64,000 nucleotides of DNA from Nemania diffusa (lineage: Eukaryota; Ascomycota; Sordariomycetes; Xylariales; Xylariaceae), in the NCBI GenBank assembly GCA_038501195.1, contig JBBPUQ010000007.1:3449501-3513500 (forward strand), given 5' to 3'. Position numbers and translations under genes: made by a program. The notes beneath the pieces are model-generated. The model worked only from the letters and a program-made list of their open reading frames with translations, did no database searches and was not told the origin of the DNA. Positions 48,454 to 62,840 of this stretch are shown in pieces. Position 1 is the first letter of the stretch, and the number at the start of each line of letters is the position of its first letter.

Positions 48454-51184
48454 TTAATTAATAATTACAAAATATAATTATAAATTAATATAATAAAAAA
48501 GTAAAAACTAGTTATTATTAAAAATAGCTTTTATATTTAATTTTTATTTTTTTTATATAAAAAATAAACTATTATTTATATCGATTAATTAAAAATATAT
48601 TAAATTAATTATTAAATAAAAAAAACTTAAATATTATAAAATTAAAACTAGTTTTATATAATAATTTAATTATTTTAATATAAAAATTAACAAAATATAA
48701 ACTATTTTATATATTTATTTTTTTAATTATTTTATTTATTTTATTTTTTATATTTTATTATTTTTTATAACTATATTAATATTTATAATAAAAATAATTA
48801 TAATAGTTATAATTATAACAATTAAATAAACTTAAAATAATAAATTAATAACTTTATATAAAAAAAAAAAATTTATATATAAAAATATAGTTAAAAATAA
48901 TAATATTTAAATAAAAATTTAAAAAAAGCAAATTAATTTTAAATATTAAAATATAACTATTAATTTTAATTAATATATTAAATTTTTATAATTAATAATA
49001 TATTTTATAAAATATTTATAAAATTATATATAATTAAAAATCGAAAATAAATAATTTATATAAATATTTATAATAAATTTTAATAATTAAATAAAACTAA
49101 TATTAATAAATATTAATTATATATTTTAAAAAATATTTATTACTATTATTAAAAATAACAAAAATATTAAAATATATAAAAAATTATTTAAAAATAAACT
49201 TTTATATATTATTAAAAAATATATAAATAAAAATAATAAAAACTTAAATAATAATATATTTATATAAATAATTTTAATATTTATATTAATAAATATATTA
49301 AAACATTTAATTATATAAATAAATTATTTAATATTATAACTAGTTATATTAAAACTAATAATATTAATATATATTTTAATATTTAATATAAATAATTAAA
49401 TATTTTTTGTTTTTATATAAATAAAAATTTAAAAATTTATATTTATTTTTAAAATTTTTACTATATATTTTATATTTTTATTTATATATAAAAATCAATT
49501 ATATAAATTTTTTTAATTTAAATTATTTATAATAATTTAATTAAAATAGTTTAATTTATTATATTTATTAAAATATAATAATTTAATTAAAATTATAATA
49601 ATAAATAATATAATTTATTATATAATAAAGCTAAAATTTTTATTTTAATATATTATTAATTTAAAATTATTAAAAAACAATATTATATAATATTTTTTTA
49701 TATTAAAAAAAAAAACTAAATAATATTATTTTAATTATATTAATTTAATATATAAATAAAATAAAATAATTTAATTAAAATAATATTTAAAATATTAAAA
49801 ACTATAATTAATAAATTTTAATTTATATAATATAATTTAAAATTTAATTATTATAAAAAATATTATTTTATATAATAATTATATAAATATATTTTAATAT
49901 ATTTAAATTTAAATTTATTTTAATAAATTAAAAAATTATATATGAAGTTTTATTTTTTAATTTATAAATAATATTATAAATTTTATTTTATTAAAAAATA
50001 AACTATTATAATAAAATAAATATTTATTTTATTAATAAATAATATAATATTAAATATTTAAAATAATTTTATAATTATAGTTTTAAAAAAAACTTTTATT
50101 AAAAATTATAACAATTATATAATAAAAATAATAAAAATAATAAAAAATATTTTATTTATAAAAAGCTTAATTGTTAATTTATTAATTATAATTAATAAAA
50201 AAAATAAAAAATAAAAAAATAATATTTTATTATATATAATATTTTAAAATAAAAAGTTTTATTATATAAAAAATATAATATATTTATATTAAATTATAAA
50301 AATAATAAAAACTTTTTATATAATAATAAATTTAATAATAATTTAAATTTTAAAATTAAAAATAAAATAGTTTAATTTTTAATAAATTTATTATATTTTT
50401 ATTATATAATAAAAAAAATATATATATATTTAAAACTAAATATTAATATTAAATAATTTTTATTTAAATAGTTAATATAATATAAAATATTAAAATATTT
50501 TATAAAATATTAATATAATTAAAATTTTAATTATTAAAAAAGTTTAAATAAAAACTTTTATATAAAAAAACTTTTTTATATAAATAAACTAAATTTTAAA
50601 TAATATAATAATTTAATTTAATAATATTAAAAGTTTTAAAATTATAAATATTATAACAATTTTAATATTAATTAAATTAATTAAATTTTATATTTTAACT
50701 ATATTAATTTTATTTTTATTATTATTATAAAATATAAATTAATTATATATTTATTTTAATAATATATAAAATATAATTATATAATAAAATAATATAACAA
50801 TATTTATTAATTAACTATATTATTAACAAGAGTATATTATATAAAGCATGTTTATTAAACATTAAAAAAAGTTACAAAATTTTTAAATTAATAGTCGAAA
50901 ATACTATATTTTATAAGTTTAAATTTATAAAAGTTTTAGCTATAGTATAAATTATATAAATCTATATAAATTATATACTATATAGTTAATTAAATTATAT
51001 ATTTATAATATTGTTAACTATAAGCTATATATATTATATACATAGTATATACAACTATTAAATTAATACTAGTAACTTTTTATATGTTTTATTTATATAT
51101 TTTATTTAATTAATTATTTACTAACATTTATTTGCTTGTTATATAAATATTTAAACTTATAAAAAAAACTAAGTATAACTAAAA

Positions 51185-51410
51185 ATAGTTGAAAAAGTCA
51201 AAGGTTTAAAAAGGTCAAAGGTTGTTAATAAAGCTTTAAAGGGTTTAAGAGGTCTTAGGAAGTCAAAAGGTCAAAAGAAGTTAATAAAGCTTTAAAAGGT
51301 CTAAAGGGTTTAAGAGATTCTAAAGAATCGAAAGGTTAAAAGAGGTCGACAAAGCTTTAAAAGGTCTAAAAAGTTTAAAAAGTCTTAAAAAGTCAAAAAT
51401 AGTTAAAATA
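51185..51410 (+). repeat. Purine-rich tandem repeat in the nested element, unit about 60 bp
   Basis: Three imperfect units, each marked by AAAGCTTTAAA (near 51230, 51288 and 51352), followed by GGTCTAAAGGGTTTAAGAG-type sequence and AGTCAAAAGG-type sequence. Spacing is about 58-64 bp. Non-coding. Confidence 0.7.
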
Positions 51411-51602
51411 GTAAAAGCATACAAGTAAAATATTTATTTTAAAATTTTTTTTTATATAAAAATGTTAAAATAGCTTTTTTTAATATTGCTGTAAAAAAAA
51501 AGTAGTTATATAAACTATTCTAGAAATAGTTCTACTTTTTTTAAAAAGTTTTAACCTTGTTAATTAACTATATAAGTTGTATAGCTATATTTAGTGCTTT
51601 GT

Positions 51603-52000
51603 ACTAAGGGAGGGGGTCTAGGAAAAGGGTCAAAAGAAGGGGTCAAAAAGGGTCGAGGATTAAAAGAGGTCAAAAGGGGTCGAAAAATCAAACGGTTAAA
51701 AAAGTCTCAAAAAGTCCTTTTTCGAAGTTTTGTGAGGCTTTAAAAGGTCAAAGAGGTTCTAAAGGGTCAAAAAGGTCTAAAGAGGTTTTAGAGGGTTTTT
51801 TTAATTGGTTTTCGACTTAGTCGATTAGCTAATTGTAAACTTGGTTAAATAATTAGTTCTTAAACTAATTAAGTAATTAATTTTTAAATTAGTTAATTAA
51901 CTAGTTTTAAGTTTAATTAAATAATTAGTTAATTAATTAGTTAACTAATTAATTAACTAATTAACTAGTTAATTAATTAGTTTCAACTTTAATTAAATAG
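51603..52000 (+). repeat. Second purine-rich tract and ATTAGTTAA-rich tract in the nested element
   Basis: 51603-51800 is made of degenerate GGTCAAAA(G) and GGGTC units, the most G-rich DNA in the right block. 51825-52000 is an imperfect microsatellite of AATTAGTTAATTAACTAG-like units, many of them palindromic (TTAATTAA, AGTTAACT), able to form cruciform or hairpin structures. No coding potential. Confidence 0.65.
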
Positions 52001-54819
52001 TTAGTTAATAATATAATAGCTTGTTAACTAAAAAAAAGTAAAAAAAAAAAAAAGGGAAAAAGTGTTAATGTTAATTTAAATAATATATTAACTGTTTTAT
52101 TAATTTATTATATAAAAAGTATTAACTATTATATAAAAAGTTATTTTGATTTTATAGTAAATAAGTTTTTGTTATTTAAATTATTAATTTGATGTTTTTT
52201 TATATATTGATTTAAAAATAAAATAAGCTATAAATAAATATATAAAAAAGTTGTTAATATTTAATAGTCGACTAATTAACAGTTTGCTCTGCTTTATAAA
52301 ATTTGTTGAAATATTTAATATAAAAAATAGTAAAATAGTTTGCTGTTTTGTCGATTTATTATATATAGTTTATTAACTATTATATAAAAAAAATTTCAAT
52401 TTTATAATAAATAGATTTTTTGTTTAACAATCGATTTAATTTTTTTTTATTTGTTAATTAAATAGTAGTTTATTTTAGTTAATAAAGTTGAAGATTTAAA
52501 TAAAAGTTATTTTATAAGTAGTTTTTATTTTTTTAATTTTGTTAATTTATAGTTGTTAATAAACTATTAATTAGTGTTGATTAATTATATTATTAATAAA
52601 AATATATCGTATAAAACATATTTATTAAATATTGAAAAAAGTTATAGAATTTCTAAATCAATAATTGAAAATACTGTATTTTATAAGTTTAGGTTTGTAA
52701 AGGTCTCGGTTACAGTATAGGTTATATAGGTTTGTACAAGTTACATGCTATACAGTTAACTAGACTATATGTTTATAATACTGTTAACTGTAAGCTATAT
52801 ATACTGTATATATAATATATACAATTATTAAACCAACAATATTAATTATATAAAAATAAAAACATTTATTTTTTAATATTAATTAATTAAAAACTATAAA
52901 TTATTTTATAAAATAAAAGTTTTAAAAATTATATTATTAATTTAAATGTTTTTATATAAAAGAATTTATAAAATTATTATAAAAAACTAAATATAATAAT
53001 ATTAATATTTTAATATTTTAAAAAATTAAAAAGTTTTATTATTATTATTAATTATATAATTAAATTTTAAAAAGATTTAAATTTTTATTAAAAAATAAAT
53101 ATAATTTTAAATATAAAATTATTATTAATATTGTATAAATTAATAAATAATTAATTTTATATATAATTAATATAAATATTTTATTTTAAATAATTAAATT
53201 TTTAAAATCTTTAAATATATATAATATTTATAATATATTAAAAATTATTTAATTATATTATATATAATTTTAATATAAATTTTTTATTTAAAAAGTTTTA
53301 TAATAATATATAATTAATTAAAACTTTATATAAAAAAATATTTATTAAAATATATTAAATTATTAAAAAAATTAAATAAATATATATATTATTTTATTAT
53401 TTATTTAATATTTTATATAAAAAAATCAATTATTATAAAAATAAAAAAATAAAATTATAAATAATTATAAATGTTTTAAATAATATAATTAAATTAAATA
53501 GTTTTATATTTATTTTATTAATTTTTAAAATTTATTTTAAAATTAATAACAATTTATTTTTTTTATTAAAAACTATTTAAAAAATAAAAACTATATAAAA
53601 AGTTATAAAAATATTAAAAAATATTTATATAAAAATTAATATTAATTAAATTATATAAATTAAAAATAAATTAATATTATTATATAATATATTTTCTTTA
53701 TTTTTTTAAAATAAAATTATAATATAAAAAAAATATAAAAACTAAATAAAACTATATAAAATCTTTATAATTAAAAATTAAAATATTATAATTAATATAA
53801 TAAATAAATTAATTAAGTTTTATAATATATAAATTAAATTATATTATTAATAAAAAGTTATATTTAATTTATTATATAAAAGAAATAACTTTTTATATAA
53901 TTGTTTTTAAATTATTAAATAATTATAATTTTAATATAAAAATAAATTAAAAAAATTATTTATATTTATTAATAATTAATATTTTATATTAAAAAAAGTT
54001 AATAATTATATTTTAATTATATAATTAAAATAAAATAATATAATTATTATATTTAATATATTTTTTAAATAATTAAATATAACTAAAATAAATATATTAA
54101 TAATTTAAAATATATTTTAATTTATATAATATAATTTAAATTAATATAATTAAATAAAAATTAATAATATATAATAAAAACTATATTATATATTTTTAAA
54201 TTTTAATTATATAAAAATATTTATTTATATTAATAAAATATTTATAAATAATAAAAATTTAAATTTTTAAATTAAATTTATAATTATATTAATTAATAAA
54301 AATTATATAAAAAACAGATTTACAATTAAAAATAATATTATTTATTAAAATTTAATTAAATATAAATAAATTATATATAATATATTAATAAATAAATTAT
54401 ATAATATAATTAATAAATTTAATTATATTATTATATTTAATATAATTTTTTAAAAAATTATTTATATAATAAAATTATTAACTATATTATTAATTATACA
54501 TATTAATTTTAAATTTTTATATAAATATTTAATTAAATTAAAAACTATATAAAAAAAACAATTTATAATTAATATTATATTATTTTAAAAAATATATAAA
54601 AATTGCAAAATTATAAAAATATATTCAATTAATAATAAAAATAATTTAATAAATATTTATATAACAAAAACATTTAATTAAATATTATAAAAATTAATTA
54701 ATATAAATAAATTAATTATATAAATAAAAATATATATAAATTAATTAAATAATTAAAAAAATAATAAAAAATTAATTAATATTAAAATTAAAATTACTAT
54801 ATAAAAAAAAAAGTTTTAA

Positions 54820-55125
54820 TATTAAATTAATAATTTAATAAAACTTATATATATATATTAAATATATATAATTAAAACTTAAATTAAAACTTTTATTAAA
54901 TAATTAAATAAATAAAAGTTATAAAAATTTATTAAAATTTATAAAACTTATAAATTTTATATATATATATATATAAATATTTTATATATAACTTTTTTAA
55001 TTATATTTCTTTTTATAAAATATATATAAATTAATATAAAACTTTAAAATTTAAAAACAAATTTTAAACTTTATAAATTATTTTAAATCTTTTTTTATAT
55101 ATATATATATAAAGTTTTATTAACA
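54820..55125 (+). repeat. 3' LTR of the 48148-55125 element
   Basis: 306 bp, terminal CA intact, start TG read as TA. It is followed by the ATTAT duplication and preceded by the A-rich polypurine-like tract. Confidence 0.85.
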
Positions 55126-56224
55126 ATTATTATTTTATTATATTAATTATATTTTTTTAAATAATAAATAAAAAATAATAAAAATTTATTATTATTTTTT
55201 TTTAAAAATTAAATAATTTTTAATAAAAAAATATAACTTTTTTTTTATTAAATTTCTTTATTTTTTATTTTTTAATTTAAATTAAATAATAATTAAATTA
55301 TTTAAAATATTAATTTAAAAATTAATAAATATATTTTAATTATATATTTATATTTATTTTTAAATATATTAATTATTATATAAAAATTTATATTTATTTT
55401 AAAAATATATTTTAATTATATTAATATTAAACTTATTTTATTTTTTAAAAATCTTTAAATAAATTTTAATATTTATTTTTATAATTTTAATTTATTTTTT
55501 TAATTATATATATTATTTTATTTATTAAATAATTAAATTTATATTTAAAATTATTAAATATAAATTTTAATTCTTTAATTTATTTAATTTATATATTTTA
55601 TATAAAATTTAAAATTAATAATTTATATTTAAACTTAATTAATTAATTAAAATTTATATTATTATTATAATTTAATTTAAATTTATTATATTTTTATTAA
55701 TAATTTATATATATAAAAAGTTTAATTATATTATTATTATTAAAATATATAAAAGTAATATTATAATTTTATAATAAATATATTTTAAAAATTATATATT
55801 AATAAAAAAAAACTAATTGTTTAAAATTTCGTGATTTTTTTTAATTAATAAAATTATTAGTTTTTTTTTTCTTTTTTAATTTTTTTATATATAGTTTTAA
55901 ATTAAAAGTTATAAAATATAATAATATATTAATTATATTTATTTTATTTAAGTTTTAATTAATAATTTTATATATATATTTTTATAAAAACTTTTTATAA
56001 AATTAATATATTAATTAATTATTAAAAAATAATAATAAAAATAAAAAATTAAGTTTTTTTAAAGAAAACTTAAAGTTAAAACTAGTTTAAAATATTTTTA
56101 TTATTATTTTAAATAATATTTAATTTTATTATATTTATAAATATAATAAATTTTTCAAAATATTAAAATATTATTTTATATTATAAATAATTTTAAAAAT
56201 CAACTTTAAAATTATTATAAAGTA

Positions 56225-57007
56225 AAAAAAACTATAAGTTAAATATAATATAATAAATAATATATAATTAATAATATATATTATATAAAATTAAAATTTT
56301 AAAAAGTTTTTTTTTTTAAAAATATATATAAAATAAATATATATAAATATATAAATTTTTTTTTAAATTTTAACTTTTAAATTTTAATATTATTATATTT
56401 AATATAATTTTATAAAAAACTATTTATATATTAAAATTATTAATTATAATATTATATTATTTTAAAAAATATATAAAAATTATTAAATTATAAAAATATA
56501 TTATATTAATAATAAAAATATTTTAATAAAAGTTTATATAAAAAAAACATTAAATTAAATATAAAAAAATTAATTAATATAAATAAATTAATTATATAAT
56601 TAAAAATATATATAAATTAATTAAAAAATAAAGAAAATAATAAAAAATTAATTAATATTAAAACAAAAGTTATTATATATAAAAAAAATCTATAATATTA
56701 AATAATAATTTAATGAAATTTATATATATATATTAAATATATATAATTAAAATTTAAATAAAAACTTTTTTTTAAATAATTAAATAAATAAAAAAAAGTT
56801 AAAATTTTATTAAAATTTATAAAAGTTATAAATTTTATATATAAATATAAATATATAAATAATTTAAATATAACTTTTTTAATTATATTTTTTTTTTAAT
56901 AATATATATAAAAATTAATATAAAATTTAAAAATTTAAAAATAAATTTTAAATTTTATAAATTAATTTAAATTTTTTTTTATATATATATAAAAAGTTTT
57001 ATTATTA
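56225..57007 (+). mobile_element. 3' fragment of the 306-bp-LTR family
   Basis: 56230-56390 matches 32860-33010. 56440-56695 matches the last interior part (54550-54819) of the full element, and 56696-57007 is an LTR copy (starts TATTAAATAATAATTTAATG). The 5' half of the element is not attached. Confidence 0.6.
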
Positions 57008-57039
57008 TGATTTAATTTTATAAAATATTATTTATATTA

Positions 57040-57340
57040 TAAAGTTATTATTAAAATAACAATATTAATTATAATTAATATATATTTAAGTTTATTTTAT
57101 ATAATTTATTATTTATTCATTAAATAATTAAATATATTTTATTATATATAATATTAATAAATTATTAATAAGTTTATATTATTTATATTTATATATTATA
57201 TATATAAAAAAAAAATTTTAAATATAAAAATAATAATAATATTATATAATTATAATATTATATTTCATTTTAATTTAATTATATATAATTAATTATATAA
57301 AGCTAAATTAATATTAATTAATAGTTATATTAATTTTTTT
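57040..57340 (+). repeat. 300-bp dispersed repeat, copy 1
   Basis: It matches 62120-62400 in the same orientation, for example through AATTATAATTAATATATATTTAA, TTATTTATT(C/T)ATTAAATAATTAA and the run of AATAATATTATATAATTATAA. Here it follows an LTR copy. Nature unknown. Confidence 0.55.
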
Positions 57341-60300
57341 TATTTAATAATAATATATTATAAATTAATAAAATTTAAAAATAAAAATTAATTAAAATAA
57401 CTTTTAAATTTTAATTATATAAATATATTTTTTTTAATTTAATAAAAAATGTTTATTTTTATATTATATTTTAAATTTATTTTTATATATATATATTTTT
57501 TTTTATTTAATAATAAATATAAATATTATTATATATAAAAAAAAATCAAATTTTATATTATATAAATATATTTTTTTTAATTTAATAAAAATTATTTTCA
57601 TTTAAAAAAAATAATAATAAATAATATTATTATTTAAAATTTTTTTAATATTTATATTTAATTATATTAATATATTTTTTTTTATTTAATAAAAATATAT
57701 ATATAAAAATAAATAAATAATTTATATTTTTTATTTAAATAATTTTATTATATATATAAATTAAAATAATACTTTTTAAATATAATAACATTATAATAGT
57801 TTAAATATAAAAATAAAAAAGAAATTATTTTTTTTATAATTTTTTATTTAATAAATTTATTAAATATTTTAATATTAATATTATATTTATATAAAAATAT
57901 ATTATTAAAAAATATAAAAATAAATTTATTAATATTTTTATTATTATAAAATAATATTTTTTTATTAATTTTATATATTAAATAATAAAATGTAAATATT
58001 AAAAATATATTAATTAAAGTTTTTTAAAAATATATAAAAAAAACTTTAAATTTAAATATAATATTAATGTAATTAAACTAATTATATATTATATTATAGT
58101 TTAATTAATATATTAAAAATAAAAAAAAATATTTTATAATATTAAAAAATTATATAAATAAAAATAAAACAATATAATTTATTAAAATTTTATAAAATTA
58201 TTATATTTTATAATAATTTAAATATTTAAAAAAACTATTAATTTTATAAATATAATTTAAAACTTTTATATAATTATTTTTTATAAAACTTAAAATATTA
58301 ATAATATATCTTTTTAAAATAACATTTTATTTTATTATTATTTATTTAATATTTTTAATTAAATAATTTTTAATTTAATTAAAAATTATATAAATAAAAA
58401 AAGCGTTATAAAATATTTATATTTAAATTTTATAATTAATTATATAATATATAATTAAAAAATAATTATATAAATTATTAATTTAATTTTTTATTTATTA
58501 TATTTATTTAGTTATTTTTAATTTATATTTAAACTATTATTCAATTTTAAATTTAATATTTTTAAATATTTATTTAAATTTATTATTTATAAAAATTATA
58601 TAAAATAAAATTATTTTATTAAAAAAATATATATTATTTTAAAAAAGTTTTAAAAAAATATATAATTATTTTAAAAAACTATATAATTTTTTATATAATA
58701 AAATTAAATTATTTATTAATATTTATAAATAATTAAATATTTTAAATAATTAATATTATATAATATTTTTTTATATTTTAAAAAATTATATAAAAAATAT
58801 TTTTATATATAATATTAAATTAAATAAAATTTAATATAAAATATATTATATTATAAATATATATTTTAATATAAATATAAATTATAATTAATATTAAATT
58901 AATTAAATTATTATTATTTTTATATAAATAAAATAAAAAAAATTTAAATAAACTTTATATAAAGTTTTAAAATTAATAATTAATAAATTATTAAAAGTTT
59001 AATAAATTTTAAATATTAATTATTAAAATAAAGTTTAATTAAATATAATTATTATTTAAATATATTATAAAATATTAAAATTAATAATAGTGTTAATATT
59101 TTAAAAATTAATTTATAAAGTATTTTTTAAAAACTTTTATATATATTTTTATATTTTAAACAATAATTAAATAGTTATTTTATAAATTATTTATTTAATA
59201 AATAAAAAATATAATTTTAATTATATTAAAAATTAAAAATTTAATAACTATTAAAAAAGTTTAAAAATTAAATATAATTAAATTAATTATATAAAAAAAA
59301 ATTATTTTATATATAATAAAAAAAATTACTTTTATATTAAAAACTATTATTTTAATTTATATAAAATAATTAATAATAAATAATTTATTTTAAATAAAAT
59401 TTTTTAATATTTAATAATAATTAAAAATTATTTAAACTTAAATAAAAAAAATTAATTAAAAAAATAATATAATTTTTAATAAATTATATATATTTTTATT
59501 ATATAATTAATAAAAATATTTAATTATATAATAAAACTATATTAAGTAATTAATTTATTTTTAATTTTTAATATTATATAAAATATTAAAAAAAACTATA
59601 AAATATAAAAACATTTAATTATTTTATAATAAAAAAAATATAATTAAAAGTTTATTTAAAATTAAACTTTTATATAAAAATAAATTAAAGCTTTATAAAT
59701 ATATATATTAAATTTAATATAAATAATAATATTATATTTATAAATATTATATATATAAAAAATATATAAAATATTATTATATATTATATTTTAAATATTT
59801 GAACTTTATTTTTATTATTTATAAATAAAAATATTTATTTTTTAATATTAATATATATAAAGTTAATATATATTATATTAAAATTAAACTATATTAATTA
59901 TATTATTAATTTAAATATTGTTATAATAAAAAATTATAAACATTATATATTAAAAAATATTTATAAAAGTTTATTAAATTATTAATAAAATTAAATAAAT
60001 ATATAAACTTTTTTATTATATATATAATATTTTAAAAAATAAAATAAATTATTATATAAAAAATAAAAAAGTTTTATAAATAATAATAAAAATTTTAAAT
60101 AATATTATAAAATTTAATAGTTTTATATTAATATTATTTATTTTTAATATTTATTTATAAATTATTTAAAATTGTTTTTTATTTTTTAATATTATATAAA
60201 AAATGAAAATTATTAAAAAAGTTATAAAAATGTTTTAAAAAAAATAAATTAAAATTAAAATTAATTATATAATTAATTAATAAAATAGTTTTATTTTATA

Positions 60301-61644
60301 TAAAATATTTATATAATAAAGAAAAACAAAATTAAAATAAATTATATAAAATATAAATTATTAAAAAGTTTAATATTATTTTTAATATAATTAATAAATT
60401 TATAAAATTTTAATATATATAAATTAAATTTTATTTTTATATAATAATAAATATATAATAAAATAACAAAAATAATATATTATTTAATTTAATAAATATT
60501 ATATATAAAAAAAAAACTAATTTAAAAAATTAATAAAGTTTTTAATTTTTATATATTATTAAATTATATATTTTTTAATTATAAAAATAAAATAAATTAT
60601 AAACTAGTTATTAAATTATAAATATATAATATTAAAATTTATAAAATATAATTTTAATAAATATTATAATATTTAAATTTTTAAATTTTTAAATTAAAAT
60701 TTATATAAAAAGTTAAAAATAAAACTATTTAATTATATAAAAATATAACAATTTAAAAAAAAATATAATATTTATATAATTATTAATAATTTAATAAATA
60801 AATTAATGATTTATTTAAACTTTTAAATTTGTTTTAATTTAAAATTATAATATAATATATAAATTATAAAATATTATATAAATATATATATAATTAATTA
60901 ATAAATTTATATAAAAAACTTATATATATTTATTTATTAAATTTAAAAATAAATAATTTAAAAAAACTATATTATAAATTATATAACTATTATATAAATT
61001 AAATAAATTAAAGTTATATTAATTTAAAATATATTATAAATATTATTATTAAAAATTTAAAATAATTATTTTTTATATAATTTTTATTTATTAATTATCA
61101 ATAGTAGTTTTAAAAAATTTAATATTATTAAATTATAAATAAATAATATTTTTAATTTTATATAATAAAAGTTAAAATTAAACTTAAATAAATTTTAAAT
61201 AAAAATAATTTAATTAAATTTAATACTATTTAAATTATATTTATAATTAAATATATTATTTTAATTTAAAAAAAAACAAATTATAAAATTAATTAAAATT
61301 AAGTTTTATATAAAAAACTTTATATAATAATATATTTTTTAATATATATAAAATATATATATAAATAATATTTATTAATTAAAAGCTTTATATAATTTAT
61401 TTATTATTATTTAAATTATTAATTTATAAAAAGTTAATATAATTATATTAAATAAATAAATTAAATAATAAATTAATAATTATAATTATAAATTAATATT
61501 TATATATTTAAATTTATATTATTTAAAGTTTTTTATTTTTATAAATAATTTATTATAAATAATATAAATATAATATTATAAATTAAATTTTTAATTATAT
61601 TAAATATAAAAACTTATATAAAAAATAATATTAATTTTAAATTT

Positions 61645-62840
61645 AAAATTTTTAATAATATTATTTATTAAAATTTAAACAAATATAAATAAATAAATAA
61701 AAGTTTTTAAATAATAAATTATATAAAATAATTAATAAATTTAATAATTTAATTATTTTTTATATAATTTTTTAAAAAACTTTAAAACTATTAAATATAT
61801 TGTAAATTTTAATAATTTTATATTTTAATTTAAAATTATTATATAATTATTTAATTAATTTAAATATAATATAAAAAAAACAATTTATAATTAATATTAT
61901 ATTAATATAAAAATTATATAAAAACTTTTTTTTTTAAAAATATAATAAATTTATAATAAAAATAATTTAATTAATATATTAATAAAACAAATATTAAATT
62001 AAATATTAAAAATATTAATTTTAATTAATAAATTATATATATAAATAACAATATATATAAAACTAAATTAAAAAATATATATATATAAAAAAAACTATAA
62101 TTAAAAAAAAAGTTTATAATTATTAAAATAATAATTTTAATTATAATTAATATATATTTAAATTTTGTTTATATAATTTATTATTTATTTATTAAATAAT
62201 TAATTATATTTTATAATATATAATATTAATAAATTATTAATAAATTTATATAATTTATATATATATATTATATATATAAAATTTTTTTTTAAATATAAAA
62301 ACAATAATAATATTATATAATTATAACATTATAATTTATTTTAATTTTATTATATATAATTAATTATATAAAATTAAATTAATAATTATTATATATATTA
62401 TTAATTATATATATAAATTAATAAAACTATAAAAAAAAAAGTTATAATTAATATTATATTATTATAAAAAATATATAAAAATAATAAAATTATAAAAATA
62501 ATTTAATAAATATATATATTTAAAAATGTTTAATTAATTTTTTAAAAAGTTTATTTATATTAATAAATTTATAATATAAATAAAAATATATAAATAAATT
62601 AATTAATATAAAAAATAATAAAATATAATAAATATTAAAATTAAAGTTATTATATAAATATAAAACTTTTAAATTTAAATTAAATATTTAATATAATTTA
62701 TATATAACTTTTTTATTATATTTATTTAATAAAATATATATATAAATTAATATAAAATTTTAAAAATTAAAAATAAACTTTAAAGTTTAAAAGTTATTTT
62801 AAATTTATAAATATATAATAAATTATATATATTAATTTAA
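61645..62840 (+). mobile_element. Rearranged fragment of the 306-bp-LTR family with an embedded 300-bp repeat
   Basis: 61645-61780 and 61840-62110 match the 3' interior of the full element (54330-54430 and 54510-54810). 62120-62400 is the 300-bp repeat also found at 57040-57340. Then 62440-62690 matches the 3' interior again, and 62695-62840 part of an LTR. The interior segment is thus present twice around the 300-bp repeat, which suggests nested or tandem rearrangement. Confidence 0.5.

Larger units (their letters stand above)
50805..52838 (+). mobile_element. Nested non-autonomous LTR element (2034 bp) with ATATT target duplications
   Basis: Two direct repeats of 264 bp, 50805-51068 and 52575-52838, bound a 1506-bp interior. 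The right LTR reads TGTTGATTAA...ACCAACA, with 5-bp inverted ends TGTTG/CAACA; the left LTR shows the same bases changed by C-to-T and G-to-A (TATTAATT...TTAATA). ATATT flanks the element on both sides (50800-50804 and 52839-52843). It sits inside the 48148-55125 element, so it inserted later, which fits its higher G+C. The interior has no open frame and consists largely of purine-rich tandem repeats and an ATTAGTTAA-rich tract. It therefore resembles a non-autonomous TRIM- or LARD-type element moved by another element's proteins. A RIP-altered primer site may follow the left LTR (TAGTAAC), uncertain. Confidence 0.87.
48148..55125 (+). mobile_element. Full-length LTR retrotransposon, RIP-saturated, with ATTAT target duplications
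   Basis: The 5' LTR (48148-48453) and 3' LTR (54820-55125) are both 306 bp and nearly identical over their first 150 or so bases, closer to each other than to other family copies. The 5' LTR starts TGTTAAATTAATAAC and the 3' LTR ends TTAACA, so the native ends are TGTTAA...TTAACA; the other two ends carry RIP changes (TATTAA, TTAATA). ATTAT precedes the 5' LTR (48143-48147) and follows the 3' LTR (55126-55130). A run of ten A and a G (54803-54813) just before the 3' LTR fits a RIP-altered polypurine tract. Without the nested element the interior is about 4.3 kb, normal for an autonomous element, but no gag/pol frame survives. Superfamily cannot be told. Confidence 0.87.

Noticed and set aside
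30078..57007. The roughly 290-bp repeats with AATAAAAC/GTTTTATT ends as a MITE family
   Set aside because: Flanks are shared between copies in an order that matches LTR, 5' interior, 3' interior, LTR, and the true ends extend to TGTTAA/TTAACA with 5-bp duplications.
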